Source of the DNA: Syntrophobacter sp963666995
GTDB lineage: Bacteria; Desulfobacterota; Syntrophobacteria; Syntrophobacterales; Syntrophobacteraceae
Assembly (NCBI GenBank): GCA_963666995.1
Contig: OY762941.1
Location: 1,426,001-1,490,000, forward strand
Direction: 5' to 3'
DNA length: 64,000 nt
How positions within the stretch are numbered: position 1 is the first letter of the stretch; every line of letters starts with the position of its first letter. This document shows positions 1 to 6,892 of this stretch, piece after piece. A program made the position numbers and the translations under genes. Under the pieces are notes generated by a model that searched no databases, was not told where the DNA came from, and saw only the letters and a program-made list of their open reading frames with translations.

Positions 1-13
1 CCGGTCTGTTCAC

Positions 14-40
14 CCTTGCCGGGAGGGGCGAGGGGAGGGG
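14..40. repeat. G-rich dispersed repeat, copy 1
   Basis: A short G-rich stretch built on GGGAGGGGCGAGGGGAGGGG. A near copy lies in the livK-livH gap at about 1768-1801. It has no coding potential and is probably part of a dispersed intergenic repeat. Confidence 0.4.
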
Positions 41-106
41 GAGAAAATCGCTCAAATCAGGTCTACGTTTTTACAATCGTGTCCCCTTGATACGATTTAT
101 TTTCTC

Positions 107-136
107 TTGACACAATCCCGCATGGTTGAATATAAG
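107..136 (+). promoter_or_regulatory. Sigma-70-type promoter of the leader and liv-paaK-iorAB operon
   Basis: A perfect -35 hexamer TTGACA (107-112) is followed by an 18-bp spacer and a -10 hexamer TATAAG (131-136). Transcription would start near 143. That leaves about 43 nt before the leader peptide ATG at 186, a normal geometry for an attenuated operon. Confidence 0.6.
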
Positions 137-185
137 TCATTGTCCGGCAATTACTTTTTTTGAATTCAGAATGAAAGAGAACTCC

Positions 186-269
186 ATGAAGGGTCAGGCT
201 GTTTTGTACCGGTATTATTACTATTACGGTTATTTCAGGCGGTCTGCCCCTGTATTCATGCGCCCGTAA
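186..269 (+). CDS. Tyr-rich leader peptide of an attenuator
   Basis: A 27-codon open frame (ATG 186, TAA 267-269) lies between the promoter and two terminator hairpins. Seven of 27 codons are Tyr, including a run of five (213-227) after an earlier Tyr at 207 and before one at 231. Phe codons lie at 234 and 255. A purine-rich stretch (AAAGAGA) upstream could serve as ribosome binding site. Classical leader peptides of amino-acid-controlled operons look like this: a ribosome starved for the charged tRNA stalls on the repeated codons and selects the antiterminator. The peptide should have no function of its own. Assignment rests on codon content and on the downstream structures, not on homology. 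Confidence 0.75.
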   Translation: MKGQAVLYRYYYYYGYFRRSAPVFMRP

Positions 270-275
270 ATCAGG

Positions 276-315
276 GCCGTGGGCAGACCGCATAAGGGCT
301 GCCCACGGCTTTTTT
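276..315 (+). terminator. Intrinsic terminator 1 of the attenuator
   Basis: An 11-bp perfect stem (276-286 with 299-309) with a 12-nt loop is followed by six T (310-315). It lies before the first structural gene, so it acts as a leader terminator. Confidence 0.8.
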
Positions 316-324
316 GTTTTCAGG

Positions 325-353
325 AGCCGTGGTTTATCGCCACGGCTTTTTTT
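325..353 (+). terminator. Intrinsic terminator 2 of the attenuator
   Basis: The stem AGCCGTGG (325-332) / CCACGGCT (340-347) has a 7-nt loop and runs into seven T (347-353). It lies 60 bp before the binding-protein start codon. Confidence 0.75.
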
Positions 354-413
354 ATTGTCGTGCGGCTTAAACTTTCAACAGGATGAATCCAGGAAAACCG
401 GAGGAAGACCATC

Positions 414-1592
414 ATGAAGCACTGGAAGCAATGGATCGCGGCAGCGTTCGTGCTCCCCGTTTTCGTCGGAGCGCTTTTGCACCTCACCCTTAAGACCCCG
501 GCTTTCGCCGTCCCCGAACCCTACAAAATCGGTGCGGTCTTCTCGATCACAGGAGTCGGCTCATTCCTCGGCGAACCTGAAAAGAAGACCGCCGAAATGA
601 TAGCCGACGACATCAACAAGCAGGGCGGCATCAACGGACATCCTCTCGAACTGATCGTCTACGACGATGAGAGCGACACGACCAAGTGCAACCTCGCCGT
701 GAAAAAACTCATCAAGAAAGACGAAGTCCCCGTGATCGTCGGCCCCACGCGAAGCGGTGAAAGCCTGGCCGTAGTCGGTGTCGCCGAGGAGGCCAAGGTC
801 CCTCTCATTTCCTGTGCCACCAGCTACAAGATCGTCACCCCCATCGAGAGCCGCAAATGGGTCTTCAAGGTCGCCGGCTCGGACAGCCAGGTGGTCGGGA
901 AGATGTACGATTACATGAAGACCAAGGGGGTCACGAAGGTTGCCGTCATGACCGATTCCAGCGGCTACGGAGCGAGCGGGCGCGAGGAACTGCTGAGGCT
1001 CGCTCCCGAGTACGGATTCACCATCGTTGCCGACGAACGGTTCGGCCCGCAGGACACGGACCTCTCGGCCCAGTTGACGAAAATCCGCGGGACCCAGCCT
1101 CAGGCCATCGTGAACTGGTCCGTGGGTCCGACCCAGATCCTGGCCGTCAAGAACTGGAGGGACCTCGGAATGGGGAACATCCCGCTGTACCAGAGCCACG
1201 GGTTCGGGAGTCTGAAGAACCTGGAACTGGCAGGACCGGCCGCGGAAGGGGTGCTCCTCCCGCTTGCCAGAGTGAACGTCGGATCGCTGCTCCCTGACGA
1301 CAGGCCTCAGAAGAAGGTCATCCTCGCCTACACCAAGGAATACGAAGAGCGGTTCAAGGAACCGATCTCCTCTTTCGGAGGCCATGCCTGGGATTCCATG
1401 AACCTCGCCATTGCCGCGCTGAAAGCCGTCGGGCCGGATCCCGCCAAGATCAGGGACTACATCGAACAGACCCAAAATTTCGTCGGGATGCACGGTATTT
1501 TCAACTTTTCGCCCCAGGACCACAACGGGCTGAGCAAAGACGACCTGGAGATGATCGTTGCAAAGAACGGCAACTGGGCCCTGGCTCAGTAG
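414..1592 (+). CDS. HAAT-family ABC transporter substrate-binding protein
   Basis: The product is a 392-residue periplasmic binding protein of the branched-chain amino acid/aromatic (HAAT, type I fold) family. An N-terminal signal sequence (hydrophobic residues about 8-30, then AFA) precedes the mature start near VPEPYKIG. The early segment IGAVFSITGVGSFLG and the pattern GGINGHPLELIVYDDESD are typical of Leu/Ile/Val-type receptors. The start at 414 has a GGAGGAAG ribosome site. It is the first structural gene after the Tyr attenuator and precedes two permeases and two ATPases of the same transporter. The family binds branched-chain amino acids, amides and also aromatic acids. The leader and the downstream aryl-CoA ligase and iorAB make an aromatic ligand plausible, but that is inference. 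Confidence 0.9.
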   Translation: MKHWKQWIAAAFVLPVFVGALLHLTLKTPAFAVPEPYKIGAVFSITGVGSFLGEPEKKTAEMIADDINKQGGINGHPLELIVYDDESDTTKCNLAVKKLIKKDEVPVIVGPTRSGESLAVVGVAEEAKVPLISCATSYKIVTPIESRKWVFKVAGSDSQVVGKMYDYMKTKGVTKVAVMTDSSGYGASGREELLRLAPEYGFTIVADERFGPQDTDLSAQLTKIRGTQPQAIVNWSVGPTQILAVKNWRDLGMGNIPLYQSHGFGSLKNLELAGPAAEGVLLPLARVNVGSLLPDDRPQKKVILAYTKEYEERFKEPISSFGGHAWDSMNLAIAALKAVGPDPAKIRDYIEQTQNFVGMHGIFNFSPQDHNGLSKDDLEMIVAKNGNWALAQ

Positions 1593-1929
1593 CCGGCTGA
1601 GAAGGATTTGGCGGCGGCGGGTGACACGGACAACTCGTTGTCCGTGCGCGAAGCGCAAGAGGAGGTCCGGAGGATAGGCTCTGGAATAGCGGCAGCGCAT
1701 TTGCCTGCCCCTCTTGTCTTTACGGACCCGGATAACAAGTATCCGGGCCACCCGCCGCGCCCGGATTCCCTTCCCCTGGCGGGAGGGGCAAAGGGGAGGG
1801 GCTCGGTACAACCTGCATTGTCCGCAAAACCATTGACATAACCGATGCATTGAGCTTTAAGACTTCCGAAGGCCCAAATGGACCGCATTCGACAGGAAGG
1901 GACTGAACCCCGTCAGGTTTTGACACAAT
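1593..1929. other. livK-livH intergenic region with two hairpins and a G-rich repeat
   Basis: These 337 bp contain no convincing gene. A tight hairpin follows the binding-protein gene: CACGGACAA (1625-1633) / TTGTCCGTG (1638-1646) with a CTCG tetraloop and no T-run. A second inverted repeat is CCCGGATA (1727-1734) / TATCCGGG (1740-1747). A second copy of the G-rich repeat seen at 14-40 lies at about 1768-1801. The first hairpin could protect the binding-protein message and raise its level over the membrane components. Confidence 0.55.
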
Positions 1930-2817
1930 ATGGGAACCGATCTGCTCCAGTACACCATCAGCGGGCTCACCATCGGAGTGATTTACGCCATGGTGGCCCT
2001 CGGGTACAACATCATCTACAGCGTCACCGAAATCATCAATTTCGCTCAGGGTGAATTCGTGATGCTCGGCGGCCTTTTTGCCACCTTTTTCGTCGGAACC
2101 TTTCATCTCCCGATCGTTATCGCCTTCTTCGCGGCGATTCTTGCCACCGGCTGCGTGGGATTCGCCATGCAGCGGTTCGTCATCAACCGCGCCCGCAACG
2201 CCGGCATGATGTCGCTCATCATCATCACCATCGCCGTTTCCATCCTCCTGAAGGGAGGCGCCATGCTCTGGTGGGGGAAAGACCCTCACGGGCTGCCCGC
2301 CTTCAGTTCGGGCGGTCCCATCATGATCGCCGGCGCCGCCATTCAGACCCAGGCCATCTGGGTCATGGGCGTCAGCATGCTCGTCGTCGGCGTCCTCACC
2401 GTCTTCTTCCACCGTTCCGCGTACGGCAAGGCCATGCTCGCCTGTGCCGACAATCCGAACGCCGCCCGGATGGTGGGTATTCCCGTGCGGCAGATGGTGC
2501 TCCTGTCATTTGTCCTCAGCGCCGCGATAGGGGCGGCGGCCGGGGTCACCATTACCCCCATTTCCATGATGGAATACGACCGGGGCGCGATGCTCGGGCT
2601 GAAGGGCTTCGGGGCCGCGGTGCTCGGCGGATTGGGAAATTACTTCGGGGCCCTCGTCGCGGGGGCGATCATGGGACTTGCGGAATCGTTCTGCGCCGGG
2701 TACCTCTCATCCGGTTACAAGGATGCCGTCGCCCTCGTTCTGCTCCTGCTGGCGCTCTTCTTCAAACCCGAAGGGCTGTTTGGAAGCAGTGAAGCGGCAA
2801 AGCTCAAGAAGTTTTAG
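1930..2817 (+). CDS. livH: HAAT-family ABC transporter permease LivH
   Basis: The product is a 295-residue polytopic inner-membrane permease. It begins with LQYTISGLTIGVIYAMVALG, the characteristic LivH N-terminus, and carries EIINFAQGEFVMLGG in the next loop. The late segment GLKGFGAAVLGGLGNYFGA matches the cytoplasmic ATPase-coupling region of the family. It forms the heteromeric translocation pore with the LivM product, whose gene begins 12 bp downstream. Length is normal for the family. Confidence 0.93.
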   Translation: MGTDLLQYTISGLTIGVIYAMVALGYNIIYSVTEIINFAQGEFVMLGGLFATFFVGTFHLPIVIAFFAAILATGCVGFAMQRFVINRARNAGMMSLIIITIAVSILLKGGAMLWWGKDPHGLPAFSSGGPIMIAGAAIQTQAIWVMGVSMLVVGVLTVFFHRSAYGKAMLACADNPNAARMVGIPVRQMVLLSFVLSAAIGAAAGVTITPISMMEYDRGAMLGLKGFGAAVLGGLGNYFGALVAGAIMGLAESFCAGYLSSGYKDAVALVLLLLALFFKPEGLFGSSEAAKLKKF

Positions 2818-2829
2818 GAAGGTTCGCCC

Positions 2830-3813
2830 ATGAACAGGAGAGAATGGCTGGGGTTCCTTGGGGCCGCATTATTCATCGGGATTTTCCCGTGGGTGGTGCT
2901 GCACTTCAAGGCGGTTTCCCATTACGTCGACGTAATGGTGTTTGCCGGGATATTCAGCCTTGTATCCCTGGGGCTCAGCATGCTGATGGGGTTTGCGGGC
3001 CAGATTTCCATGGCCCAGGCCGCCTTTTTCGGCATCGGGGCCTATACTTCCGGGATCCTCACCGCCAGGTTCGGCTGGAACCCGGCGGCCGCCATGCCCG
3101 TCGGCGCGGCGTGCTCCGCCGCCGTTGCCTGGCTGATCGGCATCCCCTCCCTGCGCCTCAAAGGGCATTATCTCGCCATGGCGACCCTTGGTTTCGGCGT
3201 CATCGTTACCATCGTGCTCGGGGAAGAAGCCGAGTGGACGGGCGGACCGTCCGGGATGTCGGACATTCCCGGACTTCGCCTCTGGGGGATCAAAGTCACC
3301 AGCGAAGTCGCCTGGTACTACCTGGTATGGGCATTCGTGTTCGTCGGCGTCATTTTCTGCTTTCACATCCTGCACTCAAGGGTCGGACGGGCGCTCAGGG
3401 CGATCCACGAGGAGGAAACGGCCGCCGAAGCCATGGGCGTTCCAACCGCCCGGTACAAGCTCCAGGTGTTCGTGCTGAGCGCCGTGTTCGCGGCTGTCGC
3501 GGGCAGCCTCTACACGCATTACGTGACCTGCCTGAACCCCGGGTCGTTCAACCTCATGTGGTCCATCCGGTTCGTTCTCATGGTCATGGTCGGAGGCATG
3601 CAGAGCCTCTGGGGGGCCGTGATCGGGACCGTTCTGCTGACGTTTATCGGCAATGAGTGGCTGCAGGTGTTCGCCGATTTCGAAATCCTCGTCTACGGGG
3701 CCATCCTCCTCCTGGTGGCCCTGTTCCTGCCGGGCGGGCTGATGTCCCTGGCCTCCCGCCGGCGGGCGCAAAGAACCCGGCGCGCCGCCGTTCCGGAGGA
3801 CGCAGGATCATGA
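2830..3813 (+). CDS. livM: HAAT-family ABC transporter permease LivM
   Basis: The product is a 327-residue inner-membrane permease and partner of LivH. Diagnostic segments are LMGFAGQISMAQAAFFGIGAY near residue 60 and RVGRALRAIHEEETAAEAMG, the coupling-helix region. An Arg-rich tail ends the protein. The ribosome site GGAAGG lies 5-10 bp before ATG 2830. Its TGA overlaps the ATG of livG (ATGA at 3810-3813), so the two are probably translationally coupled. Confidence 0.93.
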   Translation: MNRREWLGFLGAALFIGIFPWVVLHFKAVSHYVDVMVFAGIFSLVSLGLSMLMGFAGQISMAQAAFFGIGAYTSGILTARFGWNPAAAMPVGAACSAAVAWLIGIPSLRLKGHYLAMATLGFGVIVTIVLGEEAEWTGGPSGMSDIPGLRLWGIKVTSEVAWYYLVWAFVFVGVIFCFHILHSRVGRALRAIHEEETAAEAMGVPTARYKLQVFVLSAVFAAVAGSLYTHYVTCLNPGSFNLMWSIRFVLMVMVGGMQSLWGAVIGTVLLTFIGNEWLQVFADFEILVYGAILLLVALFLPGGLMSLASRRRAQRTRRAAVPEDAGS

Positions 3814-4595
3814 AAGAGGACGCGAAGGACCTTCAGAGCCCGCTTCTCAAGCTCCAGGACGTCGGGATGCGGTTTGGAGGCATCACCGCTCTGCGCGGGT
3901 TGTCCTATGATGTTCCCCCAAACATCATCCAGGCGGTGATCGGGCCGAACGGGGCCGGCAAGACCACGCTGTTTCACTGCATCAGCGGAATGCTGCAACC
4001 GACATCGGGGTCGATCGCATTCGAGGGCCGCCGGATCGACGGGCTGCCCCCGCACCGCATTACGGAATCGGGCATCTCCCGCACTTTCCAGCATGTGGCT
4101 CTTTTCAAGTCCATGACCGTTCTCGAAAACGTGATGCTTGGCAGGCATCCCAGGACCCGCAGCGGTTTCATGGCAACTGGATTGAGAATCCCCGGCATGC
4201 GCGCGGAGGAGCGGCGGATCAGAAAATCGGCTGTGGAGTATCTTGAATTCGTCGGCCTGAGCGATTCTGCCGACTTGCAGGCCGGCACCCTGCCCCTGGG
4301 AAAACAAAAGATGCTCGAGATCGCCCGCGCCCTGGCAACCGACCCCCGGCTGATTCTCCTCGATGAACCGGCGGGAGGCCTCAACATGCGCGAAACCGAG
4401 GAACTGGGGGAACTCATCCGCCACATTCGCACCCGGGGCACGACGGTCCTGCTGGTGGAACACGACATGAACCTCATCATGGAAGTTTCCGACCGCATCC
4501 TGGTGCTCCACTACGGACAGCGCCTCGCTTCGGGGACCCCCGATGAAGTGAAGGACCATCCGGCCGTGATCGAGGCTTATCTCGGAGGAGCATAG
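3810..4595 (+). CDS. livG: HAAT-family ABC transporter ATPase LivG
   Basis: The product is a 261-residue ATP-binding subunit. It has Walker A GPNGAGKTT, a signature-region variant (AGTLPLGKQKMLEIARAL), Walker B LILLDEPAGGLN and a switch His in LLVEHDMN. LivG proteins differ from LivF by this divergent signature and the Asn-Met segment after Walker B. The start at 3810 is chosen over an upstream in-frame codon because it forms the ATGA overlap with livM and follows a GGAGG site. Confidence 0.93.
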   Translation: MKEDAKDLQSPLLKLQDVGMRFGGITALRGLSYDVPPNIIQAVIGPNGAGKTTLFHCISGMLQPTSGSIAFEGRRIDGLPPHRITESGISRTFQHVALFKSMTVLENVMLGRHPRTRSGFMATGLRIPGMRAEERRIRKSAVEYLEFVGLSDSADLQAGTLPLGKQKMLEIARALATDPRLILLDEPAGGLNMRETEELGELIRHIRTRGTTVLLVEHDMNLIMEVSDRILVLHYGQRLASGTPDEVKDHPAVIEAYLGGA

Positions 4596-4766
4596 CACGC
4601 GGGGGTCGGCGGGAAAATCCGCGGCCGCCGGTCGCGGCGAATGAATCGGCCGCTTTTCAAGCCTTTCGATTTCGGATAAGAATCATCGGAGTACGTTGTA
4701 TAAACATTCATCATGAGGGAGCCTGGTCCGGAATTTCACCCTCGAACTTTCCGGAGCGAACACCGG

Positions 4767-5498
4767 ATGCTGACGATAAAGAGCCTGCATACCTATTACG
4801 GAAACATTCACGCCCTCAAAGGGGTTTCCCTGCATGTGCGTTCGGGCGAAATCGTTGCGCTCATCGGGGCGAACGGTGCCGGGAAGAGCACCCTTGTCAA
4901 CACCATTTGCGGCATGGTGAAGCCCCGGAAGGGACAAATCGAATTCGAAGGAAGTGCAATCGAAGGGCTTGCTCCCGAGGAAATCGTGCGGCGCGGTATC
5001 GCACTGGTTCCGGAGGGACGCCGGATATTTGCTACAATGAGCGTTGCGGCGAACCTCGAGATGGGGGGGTTCATTCATCGGCGCCATGCCAAACAGGTCC
5101 GGGAGGACATGGAATACCTGTTCAAGCGGTTCCCGATCCTGCAGCAGCGCAAGCAGCAGCTTGCCGGGACGCTCAGCGGCGGGGAGCAGCAGATGCTCGC
5201 CATCAGTCGCGCACTCATGGCCCGGCCCCGTCTTCTCGTGCTGGACGAGCCGTCCATGGGCCTTGCACCCCTTATCGTGAAGGAAATCTTCTCGATCGTC
5301 GAGGGGCTGAGGCAGGAAGGGAAGACCATTCTCCTGATCGAACAGAACGCACACGCGGCGCTCAGGATCTCCGACCGCGGCTACGTTCTTGAAACCGGTA
5401 AGGTGGTCCTGCAGGGCGAAGGGACCGAGCTTCTCGAACACCGGGAAGTGCAAAGGGCCTACCTTGGAAAAGGGAAAAAACAAATCTGGGACGCATAG
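4767..5498 (+). CDS. livF: HAAT-family ABC transporter ATPase LivF
   Basis: The product is a 243-residue second ATP-binding subunit. It has Walker A GANGAGKST, signature LSGGEQQMLAISRALM, Walker B LLVLDEPSMGLAP and LLIEQNAHAAL with the switch residue region. The start MLTIKSLHTYYGN at 4767 is the conserved LivF N-terminus; an in-frame ATG at 4713 would add 18 residues unlike the family. A 171-bp gap to livG shows no terminator. Confidence 0.93.
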   Translation: MLTIKSLHTYYGNIHALKGVSLHVRSGEIVALIGANGAGKSTLVNTICGMVKPRKGQIEFEGSAIEGLAPEEIVRRGIALVPEGRRIFATMSVAANLEMGGFIHRRHAKQVREDMEYLFKRFPILQQRKQQLAGTLSGGEQQMLAISRALMARPRLLVLDEPSMGLAPLIVKEIFSIVEGLRQEGKTILLIEQNAHAALRISDRGYVLETGKVVLQGEGTELLEHREVQRAYLGKGKKQIWDA

Positions 5499-5570
5499 AA
5501 CCGGCCGGCGTGTTTTGCGCCGGGAAGTGCTGCCCCCGAGCGATGTCGGCAAGTCTGAAAGGAGCCATTC

Positions 5571-6878
5571 ATGCCTGTCTGGGAACCGGCAAAGGAATGC
5601 ATGTCGAGAGACCAACTGCGGCAACTCCAGCTCGAACGGCTGCAGGCAACCCTGAACCGCGTCTACCGGAATGTCTCTTTCCACAGGCGCCGCTTCCAGG
5701 AGATCGATTTCCGGCCCGAAGACGACCTCACCGATCTGAAGGACCTCGAACGGCTGCCCTTCACCGCAAGTCAGAACGTGAGCGACAGCTACCCTTACGA
5801 CATGTTCGCCGTGCCGCTTCGGGAGGTGGTGAGGGTCCATTCCTCGTCGGGAACCATGGAAAACCCGCGCGTCGTGGGCTACACACGGCAGGATTTGCGG
5901 ACGTGGGGCGGGCTCGTGGCCCGGATACTCGCCTCCGGAGGGGTCACTCAGGACGATGTGATCCAGGTGTTGTTCGCCTACGGACTCCCTACGGGCGGGC
6001 TGGGAATTCACTACGGAGCCGAGCGGATCGGGGCTTCCGTCCTTCCGACTTCGGTCGGCCGGACCGAGCGCCAGATCAAGATCATGCAGGATTTCAGAAC
6101 GACGGTCCTTGCTTCGACCCCTTCCTACAGCCTTGTCGTCGCCGACAGAATGGCCGACATGAAATTCGATGCCAAGAAGCTTTCCCTCAAGTACTGCATC
6201 TGCGCCGGAGAACCCTGGACCGAGGACATGCGCAGGGAAATCGAGGAACGGCTTTTCGTCAAGGCGACGGACAATTACGGAATCAGCGAGGTCATGGGAC
6301 CGGGCGTCGCCGGGGAATGCCTGGAGGAGCAGGATGGGATGCACCTGCAGGAAGACCATTTTTACGTGGAGATCATAGACCCGGTGTCGGAAAAGATCCT
6401 CGGACCCGGCGAGGAAGGCGAATTGGTCATAACGACCCTGACCAAGGAGGCATTCCCCGTCATCCGGTACCGGACCGGGGACGTTACCCGGATCATCGAA
6501 AAGCCGTGCTCGTGCGGCAGGACGTTCCGAAAGATCAGCCGGATCCGCAAACGCTGCGACAGCGTGGTGGTGATCAAGGGGACCAACATCATTCCCAAGC
6601 GCATCGGGGACATCCTGGAACAGGTCAGGGGGGAGCGGCCCGCTTATCAGATCGTGGCCCTGCGCGAACGGCACCAGGACCAGCTCGAAATCCGGGTGGA
6701 AATCAGCGAGCGGTTTTTCTACGACAAGATGCGCGAGCAGCGCGACCTGGTCGATATGATGCGAAAGAAAGTGACCAACTTCATCGGGATCACCCCGCGC
6801 ATCACACTGGTCGAAAAGGGGTCCCTGGAGAGGGAGAACGGGGTCGTGAAGCTTTTTGTGGACCTCAGGAATCTGTAA
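5571..6878 (+). CDS. paaK: Phenylacetate-CoA ligase-like adenylate-forming enzyme
   Basis: The product is a 435-residue ANL-superfamily aryl-CoA ligase: ATP + aryl acetate + CoA gives aryl-acetyl-CoA + AMP + PPi. The phosphate-binding motif is the PaaK-type VHSSSGTMENPRVVGYT. The adenine region YGISEVMGPGVAGEC and the hinge/ATP motif YRTGDVTRI are present, followed by a Cys-containing CSCGRTFRKISRIRKR and the small C-terminal domain. The length is typical of PaaK. It lies 72 bp after livF and 14 bp before iorA. That pairing is common, because IorAB makes or uses the same aryl-acetyl-CoA. The exact substrate (phenyl-, 4-hydroxyphenyl- or indoleacetate) cannot be told from sequence. Confidence 0.88.
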   Translation: MPVWEPAKECMSRDQLRQLQLERLQATLNRVYRNVSFHRRRFQEIDFRPEDDLTDLKDLERLPFTASQNVSDSYPYDMFAVPLREVVRVHSSSGTMENPRVVGYTRQDLRTWGGLVARILASGGVTQDDVIQVLFAYGLPTGGLGIHYGAERIGASVLPTSVGRTERQIKIMQDFRTTVLASTPSYSLVVADRMADMKFDAKKLSLKYCICAGEPWTEDMRREIEERLFVKATDNYGISEVMGPGVAGECLEEQDGMHLQEDHFYVEIIDPVSEKILGPGEEGELVITTLTKEAFPVIRYRTGDVTRIIEKPCSCGRTFRKISRIRKRCDSVVVIKGTNIIPKRIGDILEQVRGERPAYQIVALRERHQDQLEIRVEISERFFYDKMREQRDLVDMMRKKVTNFIGITPRITLVEKGSLERENGVVKLFVDLRNL

Positions 6879-6892
6879 AACGGAGGCATGGA

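Larger units (their letters stand above)
239..353 (+). promoter_or_regulatory. Transcription attenuator with relayed antitermination
   Basis: Three hairpins compete. The antiterminator pairs GCGGTCTGCCC (239-249) with GGGCAGACCGC (281-291), 11 perfect pairs. Terminator 1 pairs GCCGTGGGCAG (276-286) with CTGCCCACGGC (299-309), also 11 pairs, and shares bases 281-286 with the antiterminator, so only one can form. The 3' arm of terminator 1 (CCACGGCT, 303-310) is identical to the 3' arm of terminator 2 (340-347). When freed by the antiterminator it can pair with 325-332 and disable terminator 2 as well. A ribosome stalled on the Tyr codons would favour read-through; one reaching the stop at 267-269 would cover the 239-249 arm and favour termination. 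Confidence 0.75.

Noticed and set aside
4683..6674. Very long open frame on the - strand opposite livF and paaK
   Set aside because: It is antisense to two clear genes, with composition typical of mirrored GC-rich codons and no family resemblance. Similar antisense frames at 15461-16957, 17798-19087 and 50047-51297 were rejected for the same reason.
5510..6892. Long upstream extension of the iorA frame through paaK
   Set aside because: It lies in another phase of a well-supported gene, is Arg/Pro-rich, and iorA has a good ribosome site at its ATG 6893.
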